A stretch of DNA of 64,000 nt from Zobellia uliginosa (GTDB lineage: Bacteria; Bacteroidota; Bacteroidia; Flavobacteriales; Flavobacteriaceae), in NCBI RefSeq assembly GCF_900156625.1, contig NZ_FTOB01000001.1:930001-994000 (forward strand), in the 5' to 3' direction. Every line of letters starts with the position of its first letter. The first letter of the stretch is position 1. This document shows positions 45,010 to 54,742 of the stretch, one piece after another. The translations under genes were made by a program, and so were the position numbers. The notes below the pieces were generated by a model. The model worked only from the letters and a program-made list of their open reading frames with translations. It was not told where the DNA came from and did not search any database.

Positions 45010-45028
45010 AAACTATTAAATAGTTTTG
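45010..45028 (+). promoter_or_regulatory. RND-operon promoter (TAGTTTTG) overlapped by a 17-bp palindrome
   Basis: TAGTTTTG (45021-45028) is an exact -7 match, 37 nt before the ATG at 45066. The perfect inverted repeat AAACTATT-A-AATAGTTT (45010-45026) covers its left half, where a repressor would block RNA polymerase. No regulator gene is adjacent. Confidence 0.5.
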
Positions 45029-45065
45029 TGGTCCAACCTTTTTTTGACAAATAGCCCAACCACTT

Positions 45066-46202
45066 ATGAATACAAGAAAGATTATCTTGACCATTATTGG
45101 TGTTTTACTGATTATTGTTTCCATCTATGGAGCCATAACCATTGTAAATAATAAGAAAAGACCAAGGCCTCGACCTGAAAAAATTGTCAAAACGGTTTTT
45201 GTAGATACGGTTAAAAACGGAACGGTTTCCATAGTTATTCCGGCTAACGGTAATCTTAGGGCAAAACAAAGGGTAGAACTCTATTCTGAGGTCCAAGGCG
45301 TCTTTAAAAGAGGACATAAACTATTCAAGGCCGGGCAGGTGTATCGATCGGGCGAGACCATTATCGGTATCGATGCTTCCGAATATGCCGCAAGTGTACA
45401 ATCGGCCAAAAGCAGCTTGTACAATTTGCTTACTTCCATCATGCCCGATTTAAGACTCGATTATCCAGAGGTCTTTCCAAAGTGGCAAAAATATCTCAGT
45501 GATTTCAATATGGATAAAAGTACGCCGGCTTTGCCCGAAATGACTTCTGAAAAAGAAAAGTACTTTATTTCCGGCCGCGGTGTATTGACCAGTTTTTACA
45601 ATGTTAAGAATTTAGAGCAACGCTTGTCCAAATACAGAATATCCGCACCTTTCAACGGGGTGCTCACCGAAGCCTTGGTTACCGAAGGTAGCTTGGTAAG
45701 GTCGGGCCAAAAGCTGGGCGAGTTTATCAATACCGATGTTTACGAATTGGAAGTGGCCATAGGTAAGGTCTATGGAGACTTGCTGAGGGTTGGAGAGAGC
45801 GTAGAATTAGTCAACTTGAACCGAACAAAGACCTATACGGGTAAGGTAACCCGAATCAATGGAAAGGTAGATCAGGCCTCACAGACCATCAAGGCTTTTA
45901 TCGAGGTAAAAGATGCCAATCTTAAAGAAGGAATGTACCTCGAGGCGAGCCTCGATGCCAAGGAGGAAAAAGATGCCATAGAGATCGACAGGGGGCTCTT
46001 GCTCGAGAACGATAGGATTTTTGTGGTTAGGGACACCATTTTAGATGTCATTGATGTTAAGCCCGTTTATTTCTCCGAAAAAAAGGTGGTACTGAAAAAT
46101 GTGCCTGACGGGTTGACCATTGTTTCCAAACCTGTGGTCGGGGCGTATGCCGGTATGCTGGTAAAGGTCTTTGATGAGACTAATGTAAAAACAGCGGAAT
46201 AA
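45066..46202 (+). CDS. RND efflux periplasmic adaptor (membrane fusion protein)
   Basis: A 378-residue HlyD/AcrA-type adaptor. It has one N-terminal membrane anchor (about 8-27), a lipoyl/barrel-sandwich part split by a helical hairpin (KRGHKLFKAGQVYRSGETI... and FNGVLTEALVTEGSLVRSGQKL), and beta-barrel and membrane-proximal domains. It bridges the inner-membrane pump to the TolC-like channel. The stop overlaps the pump start by 1 bp (TAATG), so the operon is translationally linked. No substrate can be read from the sequence. Confidence 0.9.
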   Translation: MNTRKIILTIIGVLLIIVSIYGAITIVNNKKRPRPRPEKIVKTVFVDTVKNGTVSIVIPANGNLRAKQRVELYSEVQGVFKRGHKLFKAGQVYRSGETIIGIDASEYAASVQSAKSSLYNLLTSIMPDLRLDYPEVFPKWQKYLSDFNMDKSTPALPEMTSEKEKYFISGRGVLTSFYNVKNLEQRLSKYRISAPFNGVLTEALVTEGSLVRSGQKLGEFINTDVYELEVAIGKVYGDLLRVGESVELVNLNRTKTYTGKVTRINGKVDQASQTIKAFIEVKDANLKEGMYLEASLDAKEEKDAIEIDRGLLLENDRIFVVRDTILDVIDVKPVYFSEKKVVLKNVPDGLTIVSKPVVGAYAGMLVKVFDETNVKTAE

Positions 46203-49200
46203 TGAGGAACATCATCTCATATTTTATAAAGTACCATGTAGCGGTAGATGTCTTTGTCTTGGCCTTTATGATATTTGGTATAGTCGGGGCGCTTTCATTG
46301 AAATCGAGTTATTTTCCGCTTACCGACTCCAAGAACATTACCATCAATATAACTTATCCGGGAGCTTCGCCTCAAGAGGTGGAAGAGGGTATCGTACTGA
46401 AGATCGAAGACAACCTCAAAGGCTTGGAGGGCGTAGATCGTGTAACCTCTACTGCTCGGGAAAATAGTGGAGTGATCAATGTTGAGATCGAGAAGGGGCG
46501 CGATATCGATTTTATGCTTCTCGAGGTAAAGAATGCGGTAGATAGGGTGCCTTCGTTTCCTACGGGGATGGAGCCTTTGATCGTTTCAAAACTTGAGGCC
46601 GTAAGGGAGACCATAACCTTTGCCATAAGCGGAGACCATATCCCATTGGCCACATTGAAGGAAGTCGGTAGGCAAGTCGAGAACGAATTACGGACGATCG
46701 ATGGCATTTCCCAAATACAAATGAGCGGTTATCCCTTGGAGGAAATAGAGATTGCCGTTAACGAAAATAGCTTGCTGGCCTATAACATGTCCTTTAGCGA
46801 AGTTTCGCAAGCGGTGGCCAATGCCAATATTTTGGTAACGGGGGGAAATATCAAGACCGATGCCGAGGAGTATTTGATACGGGCCAATAACCGGGCCTAT
46901 TATGGCGATGAGCTCTCCAATCTGATTATTCGGGCCGATGCTTCGGGCAGTACGGTGCGGTTAAAGGATGTGGCCATCATACGCGACCGTTTTGAGGAAT
47001 CGCCCAATGCGTCGTATTTCGACGGGAACCTTTCCGTTAATGCCTCTATCACCAGTACCAATACCGAAGACCTTTTGGGCTCTGCGGAAAAGGTGAAAGA
47101 ATACATAGAAGATTTCAACCATAAGCATAACAACATAAAATTGAGCGTGGTCAGTGATCGTAGTATCACCTTGAACCAACGTACCGAGCTGCTTACCGAA
47201 AATGCCATAGTAGGTATGATCTTGGTGCTCATATTCTTATCGTTGTTCTTGAATACGCGCCTGGCGTTTTGGGTGGCCTTTGGTCTGCCTATTTCCTTTT
47301 TGGGAATGTTCATTTTTGCCGGTTATTTTGATGTAACGATCAATGTACTGTCGCTTTTCGGTATGATTATCGTAATCGGTATACTGGTCGATGACGGTAT
47401 TGTAATTGCGGAGAACATTTATCAGCATTACGAAAAGGGCAAGTCGCCTATACAGGCCGCCATTGATGGTACTATGGAGGTAATCCCTCCCATAGTTTCG
47501 GCCATTATTACCACATTATTGGCTTTTTCCATATTCCTGTTTTTAGATGGAAGGATAGGGGAGTTCTTTGGAGAGGTGTCGGTTATTGTTATACTGACCT
47601 TGGCAGTTTCGCTAATTGAGGCCCTGATTATCCTGCCGGCGCATTTGGCCCACTCAAAGGCCTTGAAGACCATAGATAAGGAGCCTACGACGGCCGTAGG
47701 GAAAGCTTTTGCAAAGTTGCGTGTTATCAATGAAATGGGGGACCGTTTTATGGTCTGGATGCGAGACAAGCTATACAGTCCGGCCTTGCGCTTCGGATTG
47801 CGTTACAAGGTGCTGATGTTTGCCTTTTTTGTAATGGCCTTGGTGCTTACTTTGGGTTCTGTAGGTGGTGGGATCATTAGAACCGCCTTTTTCCCAAGAG
47901 TGGCCAGTGACCGTGTTTCCGTAGAACTTTTGATGCCCAACGGAACCAATGAAAAGGTGACCGATTCCATTATTTCACTAATTGAGGAGAAGTCGATAAT
48001 CGTCAATCAAGAGCTTACCGAAAAGTATTTAAAGGGAACGGGTAAGGTCTTGTTTGAGAACACCATTAGAAAAATTGGTCCGGGTAGTGCGGCGGCATCA
48101 TTGGATATCAACCTTTTGCCAGGCGAAGAAAGACCTGATGAAATTAGTTCCGATATGGTGACCAACCGCCTGCAAGAATTGATGGGGCCGGTAATCGGGG
48201 TAGAAAGCCTTATCTATGGTTCGGGAGGAAATTTTGGGGGCAACCCTGTGTCGGTTTCCCTTTTAGGAAACAATATAGCCGAATTGAAGGCAGCCAAAAA
48301 GGAACTTAAGGCCGTACTGGAAAATAATGCCTTGTTGAAGGACGTAGCGGACAATGATCCAGCGGGAATCAAGGAAATAAGACTTGAACTAAAGGAAAAC
48401 GCCTACTTGCTAGGTCTAGACCTCCGTACCGTAATGAACCAGGTAAGGGCAGGTTTTTTTGGTACACAGGCCCAACGCTTTCAGAGAGGGCAAGATGAAA
48501 TTAAGGTTTGGGTGCGATATGATCGGGAAAACCGCTCATCGATCACCGACCTTGATGAAATGCGGATAGCCACCCCAAGTGGTGACCGCGTGCCATTGAA
48601 GGAAATCGCCAGCTATATCATCGAACGGGGCGATGTGGCGATCAACCACCTTGAAGGGCAGCGTGAAATTCAGGTTTCAGCCGATATTAAAGATGCTAAG
48701 AGCACGAGTGCTACGGATATTATGGATGAAATCCGTACCGAGGTAATGCCCGAAATTCAATCGAAATACCCTACCGTTAGCGCTTCTTATGAAGGGCAGA
48801 ACAGGGAAGCCAATAAGATGACGAGCTCATTAAGGGTAGTCGGTCTTTCGGTCTTGTTATTGATTTACATTACCATTGCGTTTACGTTTAGAAGTTTCAG
48901 CCAACCGTTACTGTTGCTTTTGTTGGTTCCGTTCAGTTTGACTGCGGTGGCTTGGGGGCATTGGATCCATGATTTTCCCGTAAACATCCTATCGATGTTG
49001 GGTATTATCGCCCTTATCGGTATTATGGTGAACGATGGCCTTGTGCTTATAAGTAAGTTCAATGGCAACCTGCGCGATGGAATGAAATTTGACGATGCGA
49101 TTTACGAGGCAGGGCGTTCGCGTTTTAGGGCCATATTTTTGACGTCTATAACCACTATAGCGGGTCTGGCGCCCCTATTGTTGGAAAAAAGTAGGCAAGC

Positions 49201-49513
49201 GCAGTTTTTGAAGCCCATGGCTATATCCATTGCTTATGGTATTGCATTCGCTACGGTGCTTACCTTGTTGTTGTTGCCTTTGTTCCTGGCCTTTAGCAAT
49301 AGGTTTAAAGTGACCGCCAAATGGCTGAAGACGGGTGACGATGTGACTAAGGAAGAGGTTGAGCGCGCCATAAAGGAACAGAAGGAAGAAAAACATATGT
49401 CTGAACGGCCAGAGCCCTTACTGAAGGAGGTGTCAGACGATACAATGGGAAGCACACAAACTGGGGAGGATATACCTACGACTACCCATCCAAAGAAACC
49501 AGAACAAGAATGA
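46202..49513 (+). CDS. RND-family efflux pump permease
   Basis: A 1103-residue proton-driven inner-membrane exporter of the AcrB/HAE1 type. Twelve membrane helices with two large periplasmic loops are visible. TM4-type residues appear in LVDDGIVIAEN (proton-relay Asp pair), matched by GIMVNDGLVLISKFN in the second half. The C-terminal 70 residues are charged (ERAIKEQKEEKHMSERP...), longer than in E. coli AcrB and probably cytoplasmic. It overlaps the adaptor by 1 bp and the channel gene by 4 bp. It exports small molecules; neighbours give no clue to the substrate. Confidence 0.93.
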   Translation: MRNIISYFIKYHVAVDVFVLAFMIFGIVGALSLKSSYFPLTDSKNITINITYPGASPQEVEEGIVLKIEDNLKGLEGVDRVTSTARENSGVINVEIEKGRDIDFMLLEVKNAVDRVPSFPTGMEPLIVSKLEAVRETITFAISGDHIPLATLKEVGRQVENELRTIDGISQIQMSGYPLEEIEIAVNENSLLAYNMSFSEVSQAVANANILVTGGNIKTDAEEYLIRANNRAYYGDELSNLIIRADASGSTVRLKDVAIIRDRFEESPNASYFDGNLSVNASITSTNTEDLLGSAEKVKEYIEDFNHKHNNIKLSVVSDRSITLNQRTELLTENAIVGMILVLIFLSLFLNTRLAFWVAFGLPISFLGMFIFAGYFDVTINVLSLFGMIIVIGILVDDGIVIAENIYQHYEKGKSPIQAAIDGTMEVIPPIVSAIITTLLAFSIFLFLDGRIGEFFGEVSVIVILTLAVSLIEALIILPAHLAHSKALKTIDKEPTTAVGKAFAKLRVINEMGDRFMVWMRDKLYSPALRFGLRYKVLMFAFFVMALVLTLGSVGGGIIRTAFFPRVASDRVSVELLMPNGTNEKVTDSIISLIEEKSIIVNQELTEKYLKGTGKVLFENTIRKIGPGSAAASLDINLLPGEERPDEISSDMVTNRLQELMGPVIGVESLIYGSGGNFGGNPVSVSLLGNNIAELKAAKKELKAVLENNALLKDVADNDPAGIKEIRLELKENAYLLGLDLRTVMNQVRAGFFGTQAQRFQRGQDEIKVWVRYDRENRSSITDLDEMRIATPSGDRVPLKEIASYIIERGDVAINHLEGQREIQVSADIKDAKSTSATDIMDEIRTEVMPEIQSKYPTVSASYEGQNREANKMTSSLRVVGLSVLLLIYITIAFTFRSFSQPLLLLLLVPFSLTAVAWGHWIHDFPVNILSMLGIIALIGIMVNDGLVLISKFNGNLRDGMKFDDAIYEAGRSRFRAIFLTSITTIAGLAPLLLEKSRQAQFLKPMAISIAYGIAFATVLTLLLLPLFLAFSNRFKVTAKWLKTGDDVTKEEVERAIKEQKEEKHMSERPEPLLKEVSDDTMGSTQTGEDIPTTTHPKKPEQE

Positions 49514-50874
49514 TACATAAAATTGTAACTAGCCTTATTTTTCTTTGCCTTACGGTTGGGCTGAGTGCCCAAGAAAAACGGCTGTCTAAAGAAGAGGCCG
49601 TACGGTTGGCCCTCGAGCACAATTTTGGTATAAAAATGGCCAAAAACCTGACCAAAATTGCCGATAATAACCAGGGGATACTGAATTCGGGATACCTTCC
49701 CAGTTTGACCGGTACTGCCGGTGCCAATTACAATGACCTGAACAGTACTACGGAATATCCCGGGCAGTTCGATACGTCGGGCGGCGCACGTGAAGACCTA
49801 GAGATCGATCATGCCGAATCGCAAACCTATAACGCCGGGTTGAACTTGAATTATACCTTGTTCGATGGACTAGGAAGGTTGTACAATTACAAAAGGCTAA
49901 AAGAACAATACCAGCTTACCGAGCTTCAGGCTAGGGAAACCGTAGAGAATACCTTGTTGCAGTTGTTCAGCATCTATTTTGAGGTGGCGCGACTTACAGA
50001 GAACGAAAACGTGCTCAAGCAGGCCCTTGAAATTTCACTGGACCGTATTACACGGGCGGAATACGCTTTTGAATACGGACAAAACACCAAGTTGGATATT
50101 TTAAACGCCCAAGTTGACGTTACCAATGACAGTATCAACCTGTTGAATACCAAACAGCAATTGGCCAATACGAAACGCGATCTGAACGTAGTGCTGAACC
50201 AAAGTTTGAGCGAGGACTTTCAGGTAGATACCATTGTCAGGTTTATTCCTCGTTTGCAATTGGACGAATTGATCGCCCAGGCAAGGGAAAACAATGTGTC
50301 CATACTTCAGGCGGAACGTAACTTGAACATTAATGAATACGACATTAAGGTCAATCGTTCGGGATATTTGCCGCAAATCGGTCTGACCGGTTCCTACGGA
50401 TGGAACTTAAACCAAAGTGCGCCCAATTCGTTTTTGCCGGGCCAAGTTATTCCGGGCAGTAACCGGTCTAGCCTTACCTTCGGTTTGGGGGCAAGTTTAA
50501 CTTGGAATCTCTTTGATGGGGGAAGGACCACTACCTTGCTCAAGAATTCTAAAATAAGCTATGAAAACCAAGAGTTGCTTCAAGAACAGGTAGCGCTTGA
50601 AGTCGACCGTGATATTCTCAATGCCTTGGCGAGCTATGAAAATCGCTTGAACATCTATGAAATCCAAGAGCAGAACGTACTTACCAACCGCAACAATTTT
50701 GAGCGCTCAAAAGAGCAGTTTCAATTGGGAAGGATTACGTCTATTGAATTTCGTCAGGCGCAGATCAATCTTTTGAATGCCCAGACCAATAAGAATTTGG
50801 CCAAGTATGACACCAAATTGGCAGAATTGCAATTGCTTCAACTTACCGGGCAATTGTTGAATGTTGAATTGTAA
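49510..50874 (+). CDS. TolC-family outer-membrane channel of the RND operon
   Basis: A 454-residue outer-membrane efflux protein with a signal peptide ending near residue 20 (GLSAQ). Two repeats of the OEP/TolC pattern are seen: long amphipathic helices (SKEEAVRLALEHNFGIKMAKNL) and beta strands (YNAGLNLNYTLFDGLGR, LTFGLGASLTWNLFDGG). It forms a trimer bridging periplasm and outer membrane. Its start overlaps the pump stop by 4 bp (ATGA), completing an adaptor-pump-channel operon. Confidence 0.92.
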   Translation: MIHKIVTSLIFLCLTVGLSAQEKRLSKEEAVRLALEHNFGIKMAKNLTKIADNNQGILNSGYLPSLTGTAGANYNDLNSTTEYPGQFDTSGGAREDLEIDHAESQTYNAGLNLNYTLFDGLGRLYNYKRLKEQYQLTELQARETVENTLLQLFSIYFEVARLTENENVLKQALEISLDRITRAEYAFEYGQNTKLDILNAQVDVTNDSINLLNTKQQLANTKRDLNVVLNQSLSEDFQVDTIVRFIPRLQLDELIAQARENNVSILQAERNLNINEYDIKVNRSGYLPQIGLTGSYGWNLNQSAPNSFLPGQVIPGSNRSSLTFGLGASLTWNLFDGGRTTTLLKNSKISYENQELLQEQVALEVDRDILNALASYENRLNIYEIQEQNVLTNRNNFERSKEQFQLGRITSIEFRQAQINLLNAQTNKNLAKYDTKLAELQLLQLTGQLLNVEL

Positions 50875-50943
50875 CCTAATAGCTTGGTTTGTCGCTTACG
50901 TAATTTCTTCGTAGTATAGTCGAAATTCCAAAACAGCTTTTAC

Positions 50944-51963
50944 ATGTCGCAAATCGGTATCGGAATCGTGGGTACGGGATCCATTGTACACACCTACCTC
51001 AAATGTATCTCGGAAATGGCAACGGCCAAGGTCGTGGCCCTGTGTACTTCGTCTCCCGATAGGGCTCGGGAAGTTGAGACGGAATTCGGATATCCGGTCT
51101 TTAGTGATTACCCAGAATTTCTTGCCAAAAGTGATATCGACCTTGTATGTGTATGCAACGAGAGCGGTAAACATGGGGAGGCGATTAAGGCTGCGGCAAT
51201 GGCGGGCAAGCATATTTTGACTGAAAAACCCTTGGAAGTAACAACGGAAAAGATAGATGCCCTAATCGCTTTGTGCAAAGAACGTCAGGTTTATCTGGGC
51301 TGCGTCCTTCAAAATCGATGTGCTGCGGACTATAAACGCGCGGAGGAGGCCATAAGGTCGGGTAAATTGGGGAAGTTGCTTATGGGGAACGCCAGTATCG
51401 ATTGGTATCGGTCAGAGGACTATTATGCAAAGAGCGAATGGCGCGGTACCCTGGCTTTGGATGGTGGTGCGGCCTTTATCAATCAAGGCATCCATACCAT
51501 AGATTTACTCATAAACCTTATGGGCCCCGTTTTTTCAGTCTATGCCCATGTGCAAACGAGGGTCCACAAAATTGAAGGGGAAGATGTGGGCGCTGCCTTG
51601 GTGAATTATACCAATGGGGCCATCGGCACCCTTACGGCAGGAACGGCCCTCTATCCTGGCTATCCCGAACGCTTGGAGGTGTATGGGGAGAAAGGAAGCA
51701 TCATTATGGAAGGGGGGCAGATCATCGCCTGGAATGTCGAAGGGGAAGACCATAAGGCTGTGTCTTCGGAAACCTTGGGAAGTGGGGCTTCGGATCCGAC
51801 CGCAATCGGTCATGAAAACCATAAAACGGTACTCGAAGATATGGTCGAGGCCATCCAGATGAAGCGGCCGCCAATGGTAGATGGTGAGGAGGCCAGAAAA
51901 TCCGTAGCGCTGATAAACGCCATTTACGAGTCGTCAAAGCGGCGTAGTTTGATTCACCTGTAA
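50944..51963 (+). CDS. Gfo/Idh/MocA-family NAD(P)-dependent oxidoreductase
   Basis: A 339-residue sugar or inositol dehydrogenase-type enzyme. The N-terminal Rossmann fold has GIVGTGSI (about 6-13), the family EKP motif reads TEKPLEV (about 93-99), and the C-terminal substrate domain contains the [16 protein letters not shown] stretch with its conserved His. Substrate is unknown; members oxidise sugars, inositol or sugar nucleotides. It is followed after 10 bp by a CPXCG zinc-ribbon gene. It probably contributes to the sugar metabolism expected in an alginate-eating bacterium, but that is inference. Confidence 0.88.
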   Translation: MSQIGIGIVGTGSIVHTYLKCISEMATAKVVALCTSSPDRAREVETEFGYPVFSDYPEFLAKSDIDLVCVCNESGKHGEAIKAAAMAGKHILTEKPLEVTTEKIDALIALCKERQVYLGCVLQNRCAADYKRAEEAIRSGKLGKLLMGNASIDWYRSEDYYAKSEWRGTLALDGGAAFINQGIHTIDLLINLMGPVFSVYAHVQTRVHKIEGEDVGAALVNYTNGAIGTLTAGTALYPGYPERLEVYGEKGSIIMEGGQIIAWNVEGEDHKAVSSETLGSGASDPTAIGHENHKTVLEDMVEAIQMKRPPMVDGEEARKSVALINAIYESSKRRSLIHL

Positions 51964-51973
51964 CCCGATACGC

Positions 51974-52156
51974 ATGTACGAACACTTTTTTCAATGCCCG
52001 TATTGCTGGGAAGAAATATCCATGTTGATGGACCCATCCGTAAGTAAACAGACCTATGTAGAAGACTGTGAGGTCTGCTGCAATCCTATAGAGGTAAGCC
52101 CGCAATTTCAAGATAACGAACTGGTCGCCTTTGAAGCCCGTGATATAGAGCAATAG
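51974..52156 (+). CDS. CPXCG-motif cysteine-rich zinc-ribbon protein
   Basis: A 60-residue soluble protein with two cysteine pairs, CPYC (about 8-11) and CEVCC (about 32-36), as in the Cys_rich_CPXG family, which should bind one zinc ion. Family function is unknown. It follows the oxidoreductase by 10 bp and converges with a GIN-domain gene, leaving only 2 bp between the stop codons. Confidence 0.85.
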   Translation: MYEHFFQCPYCWEEISMLMDPSVSKQTYVEDCEVCCNPIEVSPQFQDNELVAFEARDIEQ

Positions 52157-52158
52157 GC

Positions 52159-52839
52159 TTAATCCATTTCCTTGATCCTTCCTCCAAAGACTTTGTCCTT
52201 TTCAATGCTTTTAGGGTTTCCGTAAATGTAGATGGATCCACCTGCACGTACTTTGGCGCTCACTTTATCGGAGGCGTTTACATCGGCCCTTCCCCCCGCG
52301 TTGACCACTACTGTAGTTTCCTTGGTGTCAAGCTGCTTGTTATAGGTTTTTCCTCCCGTATTCACCATAATCTCTTGCTGGGTGGCCGAACCACTAAGGG
52401 TTACTTCCCCGCCGGATACGGATTTTGTATAAAGATCTTTGATGTCCACTTTTAGCTCTATCTGTCCTCCCTCTTGGGTCTTGATCTCTACGCGTTCCCC
52501 TTTTACCGTTTCGTCAGATTGTATGCTTGCGTTTTCGTTCGCGTCGATCAAGGTAAGTTCCTCGGTGTAGTATAGGGTGGCATTTGCCTCGTTCCCATCT
52601 AAGAAATTATCGAACTCCATTTTAATTTTTAAGAGTCCGTTCTTGTTGGAGATGTTTACTTCATCCTTGTCATCGCCCGTAATGACCAATTTGTTCTCGT
52701 TGCTTTTTACAAGTTTAACGATAATACGGTCGTAGACTTTGAGTTCGTTGAACTTTTCCAGGGTTTTTGTATTTGACTTTTGTGCCCATATGCCTGCCGA
52801 GATGAACAGGGCAAGGACGAGTAGTTTTATTTTTTTCAT
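52159..52839 (-). CDS. Secreted GIN-domain (DUF2807) protein
   Basis: A 226-residue exported protein with a signal peptide (about 1-19, ending IWAQ). The rest is a repeated Val/Gly-rich beta pattern (NASIQSDE, KTQEGGQIELKVD, SVSGGEVTLSGSA, VNAGGRADVNASD) that builds a beta-solenoid, the putative auto-transporter adhesin head GIN domain. I use the ATG at 52839 (MKKIKLL) rather than 52851 because it places the basic region at the start of the signal. The role is unknown; surface adhesion has been suggested for the fold. It has a well-matched promoter. Confidence 0.87.
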   Translation of the reverse strand: MKKIKLLVLALFISAGIWAQKSNTKTLEKFNELKVYDRIIVKLVKSNENKLVITGDDKDEVNISNKNGLLKIKMEFDNFLDGNEANATLYYTEELTLIDANENASIQSDETVKGERVEIKTQEGGQIELKVDIKDLYTKSVSGGEVTLSGSATQQEIMVNTGGKTYNKQLDTKETTVVVNAGGRADVNASDKVSAKVRAGGSIYIYGNPKSIEKDKVFGGRIKEMD

Positions 52840-52865
52840 CGCGCTTATCATTTCTAGTGTTGGCC

Positions 52866-52893
52866 CAAATATAGGCTATTTTTGGTGAAGCAA
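52866..52893 (-). promoter_or_regulatory. Promoter of GIN-domain gene (TATATTTG -7, TTG -33)
   Basis: The -7 element TATATTTG is at 52866-52873 and TTG at 52891-52893, spacing 17 bp. The ATG at 52839 is 26 nt downstream. Confidence 0.6.
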
Positions 52894-53007
52894 TTTTGTC
52901 GGTCGTGCCCCATAATGGCATGCCGTCATTGGTTTTGTGGCTTTTTCAAACAAAAGTTGTAGGTCTTGTTATCTCTTTGTCCGTGTTGTGTTTTTAAGGG
53001 GGGCGGG

Positions 53008-53040
53008 TTTGTGTTCTATCGATAAAAAAAGCTATTTTTA
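53008..53040 (+). promoter_or_regulatory. Putative promoter of the FGE-fold lipoprotein
   Basis: TTTG at 53008-53011 and TATTTTTA at 53033-53040, one mismatch from consensus, with a 21-bp spacer. The ATG at 53058 lies 17 nt downstream. Confidence 0.4.
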
Positions 53041-53057
53041 ACGAAAACCAAACATCA

Positions 53058-54104
53058 ATGCAAATTCCGTATACTAAAGTTACCATGGCAGTCTGCCTTC
53101 TAGGCGCGATGCTACAATCTTGTAAAACTTCAAAACCAGCGGCAGAAAACCCGGCTCCAGTGGCACAGACGGAGGCCCCGTCTACCGCCAAGGCCCTTCC
53201 GGAAGCTGTTGAAGGTTATACTGAAGTCGTACCCGGCACCGATAAGGGGTTTAAGATGGTTTACATCCCTGCGGGAAAATTTACCATGGGCAGTCCGGAA
53301 ACAGAAGCGAACAGAAAGGCTGATGAAGGCCCTCAGAAGGAAGTGGAACTCGATCCCTTTTATATGGCCCAACATGAATTGACCTGGGATTTGTTCGAAC
53401 TGTTCTTTAAGCAAAACAAGGAGCTGTTCGTTAAATTGGAGAACGATAAGGTGATGAAAATCGATGCGATCACCCGACCGAGCCCACCTTACGAGGATCC
53501 TTCCTATGGTATGGGCAAGGACGGTTTCCCTGCTGTGAGTATGTCGGCCTATTCGGCCTTGGTCTATTGCAAATGGCTCAGTACGGTGACCGGAAAATTC
53601 TATCGATTGCCTACCGAGGCGGAATGGGAATATGCCGCAAAAGCCGGAACGCAAACGGCCTATAGTTTCGGGGATGACCTGGCACAATTGGATGACTATG
53701 CGGTCTATTATAAGAACTCCGATGGGAAGTATGCCAAAGTAGGAAGTAAAAAACCGAATCCTTGGGGCTTGTACGATATGCACGGAAATGCCGCGGAATG
53801 GACCTTGGACGAGTATAAGAGCGATGCCTATGCCACAACCGACGCCAAAAATCCATGGGTGACACCCACGGTAATACATCCGAGGTCGTATAGAGGGGGT
53901 TCATGGGACGATGATGCCGACAAGCTGCGTTCATCGGCTCGGTCGGCCTCAAGCCTGAAACAACAAAAACGAGATCCCCAGATCCCGAAGAGTTTTTGGT
54001 GGTTTACCGATTCCAATTATGTTGGCTTTCGCGTGGTGAGTCCAAAAAATCAACCCAGTCCCGAAGAGCAGAAGAAGTTCTGGCAAATTGTTTTGGATGA
54101 ATAG
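53058..54104 (+). CDS. FGE-sulfatase-fold lipoprotein (SUMF1-like)
   Basis: A 348-residue lipoprotein with signal and lipobox ending LQSC (Cys about 22) and a Pro/Ala-rich linker. The body is the formylglycine-generating-enzyme fold: KMVYIPAGKFTMGSPE, FYRLPTEAEWEYAAKAG, MHGNAAEWTLDE, SYRGGSWDDD and YVGFRVV. The cysteines that carry FGE catalysis are absent in the C-terminal part, so it should not activate sulfatases, even though marine flavobacteria carry many. It is closer in design to GldK/GldJ-type structural members, but is not part of the gld operon. The role is unknown. Confidence 0.85.
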   Translation: MQIPYTKVTMAVCLLGAMLQSCKTSKPAAENPAPVAQTEAPSTAKALPEAVEGYTEVVPGTDKGFKMVYIPAGKFTMGSPETEANRKADEGPQKEVELDPFYMAQHELTWDLFELFFKQNKELFVKLENDKVMKIDAITRPSPPYEDPSYGMGKDGFPAVSMSAYSALVYCKWLSTVTGKFYRLPTEAEWEYAAKAGTQTAYSFGDDLAQLDDYAVYYKNSDGKYAKVGSKKPNPWGLYDMHGNAAEWTLDEYKSDAYATTDAKNPWVTPTVIHPRSYRGGSWDDDADKLRSSARSASSLKQQKRDPQIPKSFWWFTDSNYVGFRVVSPKNQPSPEEQKKFWQIVLDE

Positions 54105-54173
54105 TAGGCTTGCTAAGGCAGGTCGCAATAGAATTAATAACGCCAATCACTTAATTGGCTCCATATGTTTACA

Positions 54174-54707
54174 ATGAAAAATACCTTTTTAGTATGGCTT
54201 TTGGTCGCCTTTGCCTTTGTGGGAAGGGCGCAAGATGAATACGTGCTTTCCGATCAGAGTAAACTGACGATCAGTGGCACTTCTACCGTGCACGATTGGA
54301 CGGTTGCGGCAAATGCCCTTTCGGGCCGCTTGGGTTACGATGGTACAGCCCCTACCCAAATCGATTTTGAGGTGGCCGTCGAAAATATTCAGAGTGAACG
54401 TGGAGCGGCAATGGACAAAAAAATGCACGCCGCCCTTAAGAAGGAAGAGCATCCAACCATAACTTTCAAGCTTAAGGAAGTAAAGGATAAATCGATTTTT
54501 GTGGGGGTGTTGCGCATTGCGGGCGTAGAGCAGTCCGTGGAGATTCCGGTCGATATGGAATCGGATTCCCAAGGATTGAAAATCACAGGGAAAAAGCAAT
54601 TGATCTTACAAGATTATGGAATGGAAGCTCCCACGGCAATGTTCGGACAGATAATCGTAGGGGACGAGGTTACCGTTAACTTCGATTTGCGTTTCTCAAA
54701 GAACTAA
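54174..54707 (+). CDS. YceI-family periplasmic lipid-binding protein
   Basis: A 177-residue exported protein (signal ending GRAQ, about residue 20) of the YceI/lipocalin-like beta-barrel family. Visible features are the SKLTISGTSTVHDWTV start, the DKKMHAALKKEEHPTITFKL central stretch and a DEVTVNFDLRF end. YceI proteins bind isoprenoids or similar lipids in the periplasm. I use the ATG at 54174 rather than 54165 because it begins the signal peptide. It follows the FGE-fold gene by about 70 bp and may share its transcript. Confidence 0.88.
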   Translation: MKNTFLVWLLVAFAFVGRAQDEYVLSDQSKLTISGTSTVHDWTVAANALSGRLGYDGTAPTQIDFEVAVENIQSERGAAMDKKMHAALKKEEHPTITFKLKEVKDKSIFVGVLRIAGVEQSVEIPVDMESDSQGLKITGKKQLILQDYGMEAPTAMFGQIIVGDEVTVNFDLRFSKN

Positions 54708-54742
54708 GGTGTTTTCGGGGGCGGCTTTTAAAAACCTTTTAT

